A stretch of DNA of 64,000 nucleotides. Source: Brevibacterium zhoupengii. Lineage in GTDB: Bacteria; Actinomycetota; Actinomycetes; Actinomycetales; Brevibacteriaceae. Of the stretch, positions 10,055 through 18,746 are shown piece by piece. The position numbers were made by a program, and so were the translations under genes. The notes under the pieces were generated by a model. The model did not search any database. It saw only the letters and a program-made list of their open reading frames with translations, and was not told the DNA's origin. The DNA lies in NCBI RefSeq assembly GCF_021117425.1, contig NZ_CP088298.1, positions 1,364,001 to 1,428,000 of the forward strand. The letters are read 5' to 3'. Every line of letters starts with the position of its first letter. Position 1 is the first letter of the stretch.

Positions 10055-11479
10055 CTAAATCTTCTGCTTCGACAGTTCCCATAGGTTGTGCAGGAGTGCG
10101 TCGTCTATGTCAACGGGGTTGGCGTCCGTGTCTGCCTCTTCGGATGAGCTGTGGGCTTCGGTGTGGAGCTGCTCCATGCGGTGATCGAGCTGCTCGGCGG
10201 CTTGCGCGGCGTCGGCGAGGTCGGCGGCGAGATGGTCGGGGACGGCTCCGTCATACTTGTAGAAGATCTTGTGCTCGAGGCTGGCCCAGAAGTCCATCGC
10301 GATGGTGCGGATCTGGACTTCGACGGGCACGGCGACCGCGCCGGTGGAGAGGAACACGGGGATCTCGATGATTGCGTGCAGGCTCTTGTAGCCGCTGGGC
10401 TTGGGGTCCTGGATGTAGTCCTTGATCTCGAGGACCCGGACGTCGTCCTGGCTGGTGAGGGCGTCGAGGATGTGGTAAGTGTCGGCGACGAAACTGCAGG
10501 TGATGCGGATGCCGGCGATGTCGGTGATCTTCTCGCGGATCTCGGGCAGGCTGGGGTCGAGTCGGCGTCGGACTACCTTCTCGAGGATGCTTTTGGCGGT
10601 CTTGACCCGCGAGGAGACATGCTCGATCGGGTTGTAGCGGTGCAGGTGCAGGAACTCGTCGCGCAGGATAGTGACTTTGGTGAGGACCTCGTCGACGGCG
10701 AAGCGGTACTCCATCATGAGTCGGGCGAAGTCCTCGCGCATGCGCCGGGCGAACGCGAACCGCTCGGCCTCCCGAGCGCGTGCGCCGTCCGCGCGGTCCT
10801 GCGCGGGCGCCAGTGCCGCGCCGGGCGTCGCAGGCGCGCTCCAGACCGCGACGATGGTGTCGACGAGCCCGTCGGCGATGTCATCCCAGGTGCCCAGGCC
10901 AGGCGCGGTGCCCTCGGCGAGCCGACGCTCCCGGTCGACGGTGGCCTGGGTGATGAGATAGCGGGTCATGGCGCTGCGCGTGGCGGCCACCGGATCGGAG
11001 AGGTCCGGCAGGCACTGCGACAGGCCCTCCTGGAGGTCGCGCAGCGAGGGCGCGTCGGCGAGGTAGGTCTGGGCGTCCAGGCGGTGGTAGGCGGGATCGG
11101 CTGTGATCTGCGCGACGAACCGCGCATACCACGACGGCTGCCCGAGGTCCTTCAGGTGCTCGGTCACCGACCGCACGGCCACCGCCACCCACTCGCGGAG
11201 GTCCCCGCGGTCGCGGATGCTGTCGATCAGGCCGGCCCGGATCGCGGAGATCCGCTGGGAGTGCTTCTCCAGGATCGCCCTGACGAGGTCCTCCTTGCTG
11301 CCGAAGTGGTAGCTCACGGCCGTGTTGTTGCCCTGTCCTGCGGCCTCGCTGATCTGCCGATTCGACACGGCCTGGATGCCGCGCTCGGCGAACAGCTGCT
11401 CGGCCGCCTCCAGCAGTCGTTCGCGGGTCCTGCTCGACGCCTCGTCGCGCCGGTGGTGAACCGTGTTCGTCTCGGTCAT
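10055..11479 (-). CDS. TetR-family repressor fused to a small alarmone (p)ppGpp synthetase
   Basis: One uninterrupted 474-residue frame. Residues 15-65 are a TetR DNA-binding domain (RERLLEAAEQLFAERG, then AVSYHFGSKEDLVRAIL). Residues 70-220 look like a TetR ligand/dimer domain. From about 240 the sequence becomes a RelA/SpoT-type synthetase of the short YjbM/YwaC class: DIAGIRI near 316, a GYKSLH segment near 358, VEVQIRT near 386 and WASLEHK just after. No HD hydrolase domain is present, so the predicted activity is pyrophosphate transfer from ATP to GDP or GTP. The start at 11479 has an AGGGG site; an upstream TTG at 11512 is less likely. It faces a divergent MFS exporter operon across an inverted repeat, the usual place for a TetR to act. 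The combined architecture is unusual; each half alone is confident. Confidence 0.9.
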   Translation of the reverse strand: MTETNTVHHRRDEASSRTRERLLEAAEQLFAERGIQAVSNRQISEAAGQGNNTAVSYHFGSKEDLVRAILEKHSQRISAIRAGLIDSIRDRGDLREWVAVAVRSVTEHLKDLGQPSWYARFVAQITADPAYHRLDAQTYLADAPSLRDLQEGLSQCLPDLSDPVAATRSAMTRYLITQATVDRERRLAEGTAPGLGTWDDIADGLVDTIVAVWSAPATPGAALAPAQDRADGARAREAERFAFARRMREDFARLMMEYRFAVDEVLTKVTILRDEFLHLHRYNPIEHVSSRVKTAKSILEKVVRRRLDPSLPEIREKITDIAGIRITCSFVADTYHILDALTSQDDVRVLEIKDYIQDPKPSGYKSLHAIIEIPVFLSTGAVAVPVEVQIRTIAMDFWASLEHKIFYKYDGAVPDHLAADLADAAQAAEQLDHRMEQLHTEAHSSSEEADTDANPVDIDDALLHNLWELSKQKI

Positions 11480-11523
11480 AGCCGCCCCTCGTTCCTCAAT
11501 CAGTTGCCTCAACCCTACCTCAG

Positions 11524-11583
11524 TAAGTCAAGTGATTGAAGTTGTGCTACGCTAGGTATCGCTTGACTAAATCAAATGACTTA
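11524..11583. promoter_or_regulatory. Inverted-repeat operator between the TetR fusion and the MFS operon
   Basis: Two arms matching TAAGTCA-N2-TGATT in inverted orientation (11524-11537, and the complement at 11570-11583) flank the divergent promoter gap; 12 of 14 positions agree. A small TCAA-N4-TTGA dyad sits at the left arm. Placement 45-90 bases before both starts suits autoregulation by the TetR domain together with repression of the exporter operon. Binding itself is inference. Confidence 0.55.
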
Positions 11584-11613
11584 TATCTGGTGGGTGCAAC
11601 CCGAGGAGGAACC

Positions 11614-13068
11614 ATGACAGAGACCATGTCGTTGCCCGAGACGAAGACGGGGGCAGGGGGCGCGCCGAAGGCGCGCCCGAACCTGGTGATCTTCGTGCTC
11701 GCGTTCTCAGGCATCGTCGTCGCGCTAATGCAGACGCTCGTGCTGCCGATCGTGGCGAAGCTGCCCGAGTACCTGGGCGCACCGGCGTCGGACACCGCGT
11801 GGGTGGTGACGGCGACGCTGCTGGCCGCGGCAGTCGCGACCCCGCTGATGGGCCGGTTGGGGGATATGTTCGGCAAGCGGCGGATGATGATCATCAGCCT
11901 CTCGCTGCTGATCGCAGGCTCCCTGATCGCGGCACTGTCGAGCACGCTGGTGCCGATGATCGCCGGCCGCCTGCTGCAGGGCCTGGCGATGGGGTTCATC
12001 CCGCTGGCCATCAGCATCATGCGCGACCTGCTGCCGAACGAGAAGCTGCCCACCGCCACGTCCGTGATGAGCGCGTCCCTGGGCATCGGCGCGGCCATCG
12101 GCCTGCCCGCGGCGGCGTTCGTCGCCGAGAGCTTCGACTGGCACGCCCTGTTCTGGACCGCGGCGATCCTCGGCGTCGTCTCCCTCGTCCTGGTCCTGGC
12201 CACGGTCCCCGAGTCCGCGCAGCGCGCGGGCGGTCGGTTCGACTTCCTCGGCGCGATCGGCCTGTCGATCGGCCTGCTCTGCCTGATGCTCGCCATCTCC
12301 AAGGGCGGCGACTGGGGCTGGGGGGCGGGCCTGACGATCGGACTGTTCATCGCCGCTGTGGTCGTGTTCCTCTTCTGGGGGTTCTACCAGCTGCGCACGA
12401 AGGAGCCGATGGTCGACCTGCGCACCACCGCGAAGCGGCAGGTGCTGTTCACCAACCTCGCTGGCATCGCCTTCGGGTTCGCGTCCCTGGCGATCCAGCT
12501 CATCGTCCCGCAGATCGTGCAGATGCCCGAGGCCACCGGATACGGCATCGGCGGCACCCTCCTGCAGGCAGGCCTGGTGATGACCCCGCAGGGCATCGTC
12601 ATCATGTGCGCCGCCCCCTTGTCGGCGCGGATCTCCCGGACGCTCGGCCCGAAGGCCGCGCTGATGATCGGCGCAGTGGTCGTCGCTGTCGGGTACGGGC
12701 TGAACATCGTGATGATGAACGAGCTGTGGCAGCTGATCATCGTCTCCTGCATCATCGGCGCGGGCATCGGCATCGCCTACGGCGCGCTGCCGCTGCTGAT
12801 CATGGGCGCGGTGCCCCGCTCCGAGACCGGTGCGGCGAACAGCCTCAACGCTCTGCTGCGCTCGATCGGCTCGTCGCTGGCCAGCGCGCTCTCCGGCGTG
12901 ATCCTCGCGCAGATGGTCATCACCGTCGGCGACCACGCCCTGCCGTCGGCCGACGGTTTCCGAGTGATCATGGCGATCGGCTGCGCAGGCGCGCTCCTCG
13001 CGCTCCTGCTGGCCGCGTTCCTGCCGAAGAAGAGCGCCGACGTTCCAGAGGCCGCGCATGGCCACTGA
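11614..13068 (+). CDS. MFS drug/proton antiporter, DHA2 type (14-TM)
   Basis: 484 residues, strongly hydrophobic with about 14 membrane segments, typical in length for DHA2 multidrug exporters. Motif A is present after TM2 (GRLGDMFGKRRMM). Around TM5 there is a motif C-like Gly-rich helix (MSASLGIGAAIGLPAAAF). The ATG at 11614 follows a strong GAGGAGGA site; an upstream in-frame start at 11536 would fall inside the operator. It is divergent from the TetR fusion and overlaps the next gene by 11 bases, so it is probably the repressor's main target. Predicted role: export of a toxic organic compound across the cell membrane. The substrate is unknown; the downstream oxidoreductases suggest an aromatic or polyketide-like molecule. 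Confidence 0.88.
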   Translation: MTETMSLPETKTGAGGAPKARPNLVIFVLAFSGIVVALMQTLVLPIVAKLPEYLGAPASDTAWVVTATLLAAAVATPLMGRLGDMFGKRRMMIISLSLLIAGSLIAALSSTLVPMIAGRLLQGLAMGFIPLAISIMRDLLPNEKLPTATSVMSASLGIGAAIGLPAAAFVAESFDWHALFWTAAILGVVSLVLVLATVPESAQRAGGRFDFLGAIGLSIGLLCLMLAISKGGDWGWGAGLTIGLFIAAVVVFLFWGFYQLRTKEPMVDLRTTAKRQVLFTNLAGIAFGFASLAIQLIVPQIVQMPEATGYGIGGTLLQAGLVMTPQGIVIMCAAPLSARISRTLGPKAALMIGAVVVAVGYGLNIVMMNELWQLIIVSCIIGAGIGIAYGALPLLIMGAVPRSETGAANSLNALLRSIGSSLASALSGVILAQMVITVGDHALPSADGFRVIMAIGCAGALLALLLAAFLPKKSADVPEAAHGH

Positions 13069-13930
13069 TCCGCCCACCGGCACCGGCGCTCCCGCCACGG
13101 TCGGCACCGACCCACTCACCCTCGAGCAGATTGCGACCTTCATGACTGACATCACCCGCGAACCCCTCCCCGCCTCCTCGGGCGGCCACGGCCTGCTCAA
13201 GGACAAGGTGGCGGTGATCACCGGGGCCGGACGCGGCATCGGCGCGATCACCGCCCGCCTGTTCGTCGACGAGGGCGCGAAGGTCCTCATCGCCGACGTC
13301 AGCGGCCACGAGCATGACACCGCCGCCGAGCTCGGCGAGAACGCGGTCGCGTTCCACGTCGACATGACCCGGGAGGAGGACATCGAGGCCATGTTCGCCC
13401 GCGCGCTCGAGGTGTTCGGCCGGGTCGACGTCCTCGTCAACATCGCCGGCAACCCCGGCGGCAAGCGCGGCGACGAGCTCACCGTCGAGGAGTACGAGTC
13501 GATCACCCAGGTCCACCTGCGGGGCACGCTGCTGGTCGACAAGCACGCCGTGCGGGTCGTGGCACCCAACGGGGGAGGGGCGATCGTGAACTTCTCGTCG
13601 GCAGCCTCGTTCGCCGTCGACGAGAAGATCTCCTTTGCCTACTCCTCGTCGAAAGCCGGCATCAACGCCGCCACTCGCTCCTACGCGGTCCATTACGGCA
13701 AGCAGGGCATCCGGGTCAACGCCGTCGCACCCGGGTTCACGCTCAGCGAGAAGAACCGCAACATCCCCGCAGTGGCGTTCGAGCAGCTCAGCGCCAAGGC
13801 CGCGCTCGGCCGCCCCGGAACTCCGATCGAGCAGGCCCAGGTCGCGGCGTTCCTCGCCTCCGACCTGGCCTCGTTCGTCACCGGCGTCGTCGTCCCCGTC
13901 GACGGCGGCTGGTCCTCCCGCCTGGCATGA
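13058..13930 (+). CDS. Short-chain dehydrogenase/reductase
   Basis: 290 residues. After an N-terminal extension of about 48 residues comes a classical SDR fold: TGAGRGIG nucleotide loop near 54-61, NIAG, an active-site Ser in NFSSAAS, and the catalytic YSSSK. The C-terminal VPVDGGW is also typical. The Asp in IADV after beta-2 suggests NAD(H) preference. It overlaps the end of the exporter gene by 11 bases, so it is translationally coupled to it. The N-terminal extension is not usual for the family. Predicted to reduce or oxidise a carbonyl/alcohol on the compound handled by this operon. Confidence 0.87.
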   Translation: MATDPPTGTGAPATVGTDPLTLEQIATFMTDITREPLPASSGGHGLLKDKVAVITGAGRGIGAITARLFVDEGAKVLIADVSGHEHDTAAELGENAVAFHVDMTREEDIEAMFARALEVFGRVDVLVNIAGNPGGKRGDELTVEEYESITQVHLRGTLLVDKHAVRVVAPNGGGAIVNFSSAASFAVDEKISFAYSSSKAGINAATRSYAVHYGKQGIRVNAVAPGFTLSEKNRNIPAVAFEQLSAKAALGRPGTPIEQAQVAAFLASDLASFVTGVVVPVDGGWSSRLA

Positions 13931-13980
13931 GCACGCCCCTACGACACACACCCACCACCGACAACACAGAGGAGACCACC

Positions 13981-14745
13981 ATGAGATTCGTCCTAGTCCA
14001 CGGAGGATTCCACGGAGCCTGGTGCTGGGACCGCACCCTCCCCGAGCTGGAGCACCTCGGCCACCGGGCCATCGCCGTCGACCTCCCCGGCCACGGCCAG
14101 CGGGCCGGGGAGGTTGCGACGCTCCAGAACCGCCTCGACGCGGTCACCTCCGTCCTCGAGCCCGGGGACGTTCTGGTCGGCCACTCCGGAGGAGGCCACG
14201 AGGTCACCCGCGCCGCGGACGCCCGCCCCGACCTGGTCAGCCACGTGGTCTACCTCGCAGCTGCCCTGCCGATCGAGGGCAGGACACAGCCCGAGGCCAG
14301 CTCCACCCACCCCGATGCGGGCTCTGGTCGCAGCGGCGTGGACGTGACGGGGATGCGCGAGCACCTCCAGTTCAACGCCGACGGGTCGATGCAGTTCGCC
14401 GACCTCGAGGGTGCGCGGGAGTTCTTCTTCCACGACTGCGATGGGGACACCGCCCGGTGGGCGTTCGAGCACCTCACCCCGGAGCGATTCGGCGAGGAGG
14501 GCACAGTGCCCCTGTCCGTCCCGGACTTCTGGGAAGCCGACCTGCCGCGCAGTTTCATCCGCTGCCTGCAGGACCGCTCCCAGCCGCGGTGGCTCTCCGA
14601 CCTCGTCACCGACCGCCTCGGCGTGGAACCGTTGACCATCGACGCCTCCCACTCCCCGTTCCTTAGCCGCCCCACCGAGCTCGCCCAGCTGCTCGTCTAC
14701 GCGACGACCACCCAACCCTTGAGGCCTCTGCGCCCCACGCCCTGA
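13981..14745 (+). CDS. Alpha/beta hydrolase (esterase-like)
   Basis: 254 residues of the compact esterase type related to plant-like methyl esterases. The N-terminus LVHGGFHGAWCW forms the oxyanion region, the nucleophile Ser is in GHSGGG near residue 77, and the catalytic His is in DASHSPFLS near the C-terminus. A GAGGAG site precedes the ATG at 13981; an in-frame ATG at 13927 overlaps the previous gene and has no such site. No signal peptide, so cytoplasmic. Third gene of the exporter operon; likely removes an ester or lactone group from the same substrate. Confidence 0.85.
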   Translation: MRFVLVHGGFHGAWCWDRTLPELEHLGHRAIAVDLPGHGQRAGEVATLQNRLDAVTSVLEPGDVLVGHSGGGHEVTRAADARPDLVSHVVYLAAALPIEGRTQPEASSTHPDAGSGRSGVDVTGMREHLQFNADGSMQFADLEGAREFFFHDCDGDTARWAFEHLTPERFGEEGTVPLSVPDFWEADLPRSFIRCLQDRSQPRWLSDLVTDRLGVEPLTIDASHSPFLSRPTELAQLLVYATTTQPLRPLRPTP

Positions 14746-14798
14746 GCCCCGCCCACCACCCACGCTTCGTACAGCGTCAAAGGAAGGAAAACACACAC

Positions 14799-16082
14799 AT
14801 GCCCACCACTCAAGACACCAGCCGTCGCGTCCTCGTCGTCGGCCTCGGCATCGCCGGAATGTCCACCGCCATCCGCCTCCACCAGGCCGGGTGGGAGCCG
14901 GTCGTGATCGAGCGCGCCCCAGCGCGCCGCCCCGGAGGACACTTCATCGCCCTGTTCGGCACCGGCCGCATCGCCGCCGAACGCCTCGGCGTCCTCGACC
15001 TCATCGAGAACCGCACCAACCCCGACCACCACAGCTGGGAGATCGACCGCAAGGGCCGCAAACGCCCTGGCCTCGGCTTCGGCACCATCCCCTCCGCCGC
15101 CCCCTGGATCCTGCTGCGCGGCGACGTCGAGGACGGCCTGTACAAGGGGCTGCCCGAGGGCCTGGACATCCGGTACTCCACCAGCCCCGTCGACCTGCAC
15201 CAGGACCCCGACGGCGTCGACGTCACCCTGCGCGACGCGACTACCGGGGACGAGTACATGGAGCGGTTCGGGCTCGTTGTCGGGGCCGACGGGATGCGCT
15301 CGAGCATCCGCCGCCTCGCGTTCGGCCCCGACGCCAACTACCTCACCCCGTTGAACTACATGGTCGCGACCGCCCTTCTGGAGCCGCAGCTGACCGGCAT
15401 CCCCGACAGCGACAGCGTCGTGCTCGCCGAGCCCGGTCGGTCGTTCTGGACGTTCTCGTTCACCAACCATGCCCCCAGCATGCTGTTCTCCTACCGCACC
15501 GACGACCCGGCGGCCGAGCTGCAGCGCGGCGCGGTCGACTCCGTGCAGCGCGCCTTCACCACCAGTTCGCCCGGGCCGTTCCTCGGCGAGGCGCTGGAGC
15601 ACTTCGCCGCAACCGAGCACACCGTGTTCGACTCCGCACAGCAGATCCGTATGCGCCAGTTCCACACCGGACGGGTCGTCCTGGTCGGCGACTCCGCCTG
15701 GTGCATGACGCTCTACTCCGGCTACGGGGCTTCCTGCGCCCTCGCAGGAGGGGACTTGCTGGGCACGTTCCTCGAGCAGCATCCCCGGGACGTACCCGCG
15801 GCGCTGGCAGCGTGGAACGAGCGCATGTACCCGCACGTGTCCAACCAGCACAACCTCGTCGGCCGGTCCCGCACCCTTTTCACCCCGCACGACCGCCGCG
15901 AGCAAATTGCCCGCACCGCACTCGTCCGGGCATTGAACACCCCCGGGGTACAGGCGCTGGCGGTCAAACAGATGCAGCGCCACCCGACCTTGTCGATCAA
16001 GGACGGCGACCTCGCCCTGCCCTCGAAGTTGACCCCGGCTCTGATCGAGGCCTCCGCCCCGGTGCAGTACCAATCGAACTGA
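14799..16082 (+). CDS. FAD-dependent aromatic-type monooxygenase
   Basis: 427 residues with the three marks of class A flavoprotein hydroxylases: the GxGxxG ADP-binding loop (VVGLGIAGMSTA, residues 9-20), the DG motif (VVGADGMRSSIRR) and the GD motif (VVLVGDSAWCM) near 300. No extra membrane or thioredoxin domain. This family uses NAD(P)H and oxygen to hydroxylate or epoxidise phenols, quinones and polyketides, and some members inactivate antibiotics. An AAGGAAGG site precedes the ATG. Last gene of the operon; a hairpin follows within 10 bases of the stop. Confidence 0.88.
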   Translation: MPTTQDTSRRVLVVGLGIAGMSTAIRLHQAGWEPVVIERAPARRPGGHFIALFGTGRIAAERLGVLDLIENRTNPDHHSWEIDRKGRKRPGLGFGTIPSAAPWILLRGDVEDGLYKGLPEGLDIRYSTSPVDLHQDPDGVDVTLRDATTGDEYMERFGLVVGADGMRSSIRRLAFGPDANYLTPLNYMVATALLEPQLTGIPDSDSVVLAEPGRSFWTFSFTNHAPSMLFSYRTDDPAAELQRGAVDSVQRAFTTSSPGPFLGEALEHFAATEHTVFDSAQQIRMRQFHTGRVVLVGDSAWCMTLYSGYGASCALAGGDLLGTFLEQHPRDVPAALAAWNERMYPHVSNQHNLVGRSRTLFTPHDRREQIARTALVRALNTPGVQALAVKQMQRHPTLSIKDGDLALPSKLTPALIEASAPVQYQSN

Positions 16083-16091
16083 CACGCACTC

Positions 16092-16113
16092 TGCTCCTTG
16101 CCGAGTAGGAGCA
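16092..16113 (+). terminator. Hairpin after the monooxygenase operon
   Basis: A 7-bp perfect stem (TGCTCCT/AGGAGCA) with an 8-base loop starts 10 bases after the monooxygenase stop and is followed by CGTTTA. The T-tract is short, so termination is probable rather than certain. Confidence 0.5.
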
Positions 16114-17078
16114 CGTTTACGATCGAGGCACTCGGCCCCGTCCCGGTCACGTCTAAAGACCGTCTCGAAGGGGTCAATCCCATCTTCGACGGCATCTTCT
16201 CCGTCGCATGCCTCGGTGAGCTGCTCGGACCCACCGAGGCTTGTGACGGACACTGGTAGCTTTCGAGATAGGGCTGCCGGTCCAGCAGGAAGCGAACATC
16301 AGCGACCTCGCGCTTGGCTCTTTCTGCGCCAGCAGCTGTAGAGCGCAGCGACGATCGGCCTACCTTCAAACTCTGGATGACCAGGCAGAACCGGTATCAC
16401 TTCGACAGGCGATAGGGAGGATCCACGATGTGGACTATCACAATAGGGACCGTCCCAACTGCAGCCCGGAGGGTCTTTTCACCGATAGCGTCATCGTATT
16501 TGTCTCGCTGAAATACTGGCCTGGTATCGACGGGTATGTCCAGACCGACGGTGAACAACCCATCCGCGCCTTGTCGAGTAGATTCGAGCGTTGAAGTGGG
16601 TGGGAGAGAATCTTCGTGTCGCAGACGACTTATCATCGGCGAACCGGCCCGAAGTATATGCGGAGAGCTTGTTCTAGCGCGTGCAGAGCGCTTGACTGAT
16701 ACGCCCGCGCTCCTTCTCTTCGCTGAAGCCCATACCGCGGCCGGCATCTGGGCGTTGCCATTCGAGTTGCTGGCCGCGGTATGGGCCTTGGGTGGGTTCT
16801 GCGCGCCGCGCGCGGCCTCGATGGGACCCTTCCTGCTCGCAAGCTGTACAGTGCATCCTGGCGCCGCCACGAATGGACTGGAAGATGAGAACGAGTCGAC
16901 TGTCCCCAAAGAACCTGTTGGCGCTGCCCGGCATCATCCGCCAACGTTCTGGGTCCTTGATGGCCCGAAAACGATGCTGATCGAAGACTCGTCCAAGTCT
17001 TCGACTTTTTCTCTGCTGTTTTGATTCGCCTTGTTGGCACCGCGCGTGTTCTGTACCCGGCCGTGCCGTGCCGTTACG
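16114..17078. other. Gene-poor stretch between the GC-rich island and the catabolic region
   Basis: No gene is convincing. A leftward open stretch around 16674-17030 reads plausibly for 40 residues (including DPERWRMMPGSANRFFGD) and then turns into Arg-rich low-quality sequence. It may be a decayed gene of unknown family. Base composition falls from the very GC-rich operon to the catabolic region here. Confidence 0.35.
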
Positions 17079-17112
17079 GCCCTGCCGCTCCTCAACCGAC
17101 GAGCGGCAGGGC
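17079..17112. terminator. Perfect 12-bp hairpin downstream of the aminotransferase
   Basis: GCCCTGCCGCTC and its exact complement are separated by a 10-base loop. It lies 116 bases beyond the stop of the leftward aminotransferase gene. No T-tract on either strand, so it may be a transcript-end stabiliser, a bidirectional terminator or a mobile-element trace. Confidence 0.45.
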
Positions 17113-17227
17113 GTGGCGAGTACAAGTAGAAACCTACTCAGAGCCGCCTAATCCTCTCCAAGTTACGTGTTACTAGGTCGCCACGTCGCCGAGAGTATGA
17201 ACACTCAGGGCCCGAGCGGCCAATTTG

Positions 17228-18625
17228 TCAAGATTGTGTAGTGAATGAATCAGCAACGTCGAGCGCGCGGTCGAGAGCTCTTAGTCCCAAATGCATATCT
17301 TCATCGGAGATGTTGAGTGGAGGCACGACGTGTACGCGATTGAAATTTGCGAACGGCAACACATTCTCGCCTTTCAACGCCGACACTACTTGGTTCATTT
17401 CCGGCGAGGTGCCGCCGTAGGCCGCTAACGGCTCTTTGCTGTCGCGGTCCTTCACAAGTTCGACAGCCCACATACAGCCGAGTCCTCGTACATCACCGAT
17501 TGAGGGATGACGTTCGGCTAGCTCGTGGAGCGTCGGCCCTATAATCTCAGTACCGAGACGCTTTGCATTCTTGACCATGCCTTCGCTTCTCATTACGGTA
17601 AGTGTAGCGACGACAGCCGCACATGCTAGAGGATGTCCTGAGTAGGTATTCCCGCCCGGGAATGGTCGCAGGCGAAATGTCTCAAATATTTCGTCTGAAA
17701 TAGCGACTCCGCCGAGGGGGACATATCCTGAGTTCACGCCTTTTGCGAAAGTGATCAGATCAGGTTTAATGCTCCAATTGTCAATTGCTAGCCATTCGCC
17801 CGTGCGACCAAACCCTGCCATTACTTCGTCAGCGATGAACACGATTCCGTGTTTCCTGGTCAATTCTCGGACACCTGCGAGGTATCCATCGGGCGGACCG
17901 TAGACCCCTGCCGTCCCTGGCACTGTTTCGAGAATAAGCGCAGCAATGGTGCTCGGCCCCTCAAGGAGGATCATGTCCTCAAGATGCTGCAGCGCGCGCT
18001 GAGTCTCTTCTTCTTCAGTGATTGAACCAAAGTAGGACCGGTACAGGTACGCAGGCATGAAGTGTATAACACCCTCAGAAGAGTAATCATTGGCAAATCG
18101 CCTAGGGTCGCCGGTGACGTTGATGGCGAGCTGGGTTCCACCGTGGTAGCTCCGAAAGGCAGAAAGGACCTTCGTACGTCCGGTGTGAAGCCTTGCCATA
18201 CGGATTGCATGTTCGTTTGCGTCGGCACCGCCCACTGTGAAAAATACGTGGTCGAGACTGTCAGGAGTGATCTCAGTGATCAGCCGCGCTGCTTCGGAAC
18301 GAGCTTCGTTGACATGCTGCGGGGCGATAGTACACAAGCGTGCGGCCTGCTCTTGGATGGCCGAGATCACCTTCGGATGTTGGTGTCCGACATTTGTGTT
18401 CACTAGTTGGGAGGAAAGATCAAGAAGTTTATTACCTTCTCCGTCCCAAACGTACGAACCTTCGGCACGGAGGATTGTCATGGGTTCGAACAGACCCTGG
18501 GCTTGCCAGGAATGAAAGACATGTTGGCGGTCAAGTGCGTGAGCCCTACGCCCAGCTCGCTTTTCTCTTTCTGAAATGGAAATAGTCAAGTTCGTGGACG
18601 GTGGGTCAATCTTGTCGGTGGTCAA
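17228..18625 (-). CDS. Class III (omega) aminotransferase, PLP-dependent
   Basis: About 465 residues, normal for class III aminotransferases. Visible signatures: the SYHGGT segment, the DEVMAGFGRTG cofactor motif and the PLP lysine in TFAKGVNSGYVPLGG. These enzymes move a terminal (omega) amino group to pyruvate or another keto acid; related subgroups act on taurine, beta-alanine, putrescine or other omega-amines. The exact substrate cannot be read. The start chosen is TTG at 18625 with a GAAAGAAG site; the frame is open further upstream to 18724. Directly downstream of the aldehyde dehydrogenase: deaminating an omega-amine gives an aldehyde, the natural substrate of its neighbour. Confidence 0.85.
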   Translation of the reverse strand: MTTDKIDPPSTNLTISISEREKRAGRRAHALDRQHVFHSWQAQGLFEPMTILRAEGSYVWDGEGNKLLDLSSQLVNTNVGHQHPKVISAIQEQAARLCTIAPQHVNEARSEAARLITEITPDSLDHVFFTVGGADANEHAIRMARLHTGRTKVLSAFRSYHGGTQLAINVTGDPRRFANDYSSEGVIHFMPAYLYRSYFGSITEEEETQRALQHLEDMILLEGPSTIAALILETVPGTAGVYGPPDGYLAGVRELTRKHGIVFIADEVMAGFGRTGEWLAIDNWSIKPDLITFAKGVNSGYVPLGGVAISDEIFETFRLRPFPGGNTYSGHPLACAAVVATLTVMRSEGMVKNAKRLGTEIIGPTLHELAERHPSIGDVRGLGCMWAVELVKDRDSKEPLAAYGGTSPEMNQVVSALKGENVLPFANFNRVHVVPPLNISDEDMHLGLRALDRALDVADSFTTQS

Positions 18626-18746
18626 AGCGCATCTTCTTTCAAGAGTAGATCTGAGAGCAACTAGTCCTCTTCGTGTCCGAGGCTGGCGACATTTCATGAA
18701 TGGTATGAGCGAGTGGAGGCGCAAATAGGAAATTTTTGGTACCGGA

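Noticed and set aside
10151..11539. Long rightward frame opposite the TetR-synthetase gene
   Set aside because: Antisense shadow in GC-rich coding DNA; Val/Gly/Asp-rich with no motif or ribosome site.
11725..13569. Long leftward frame opposite the exporter and SDR genes
   Set aside because: Asp/Arg/Gln-rich shadow; the forward strand has clear MFS and SDR motifs.
14697..16253. 518-residue leftward frame opposite the monooxygenase
   Set aside because: Shadow of the FAD-binding gene; no start signal or domain.
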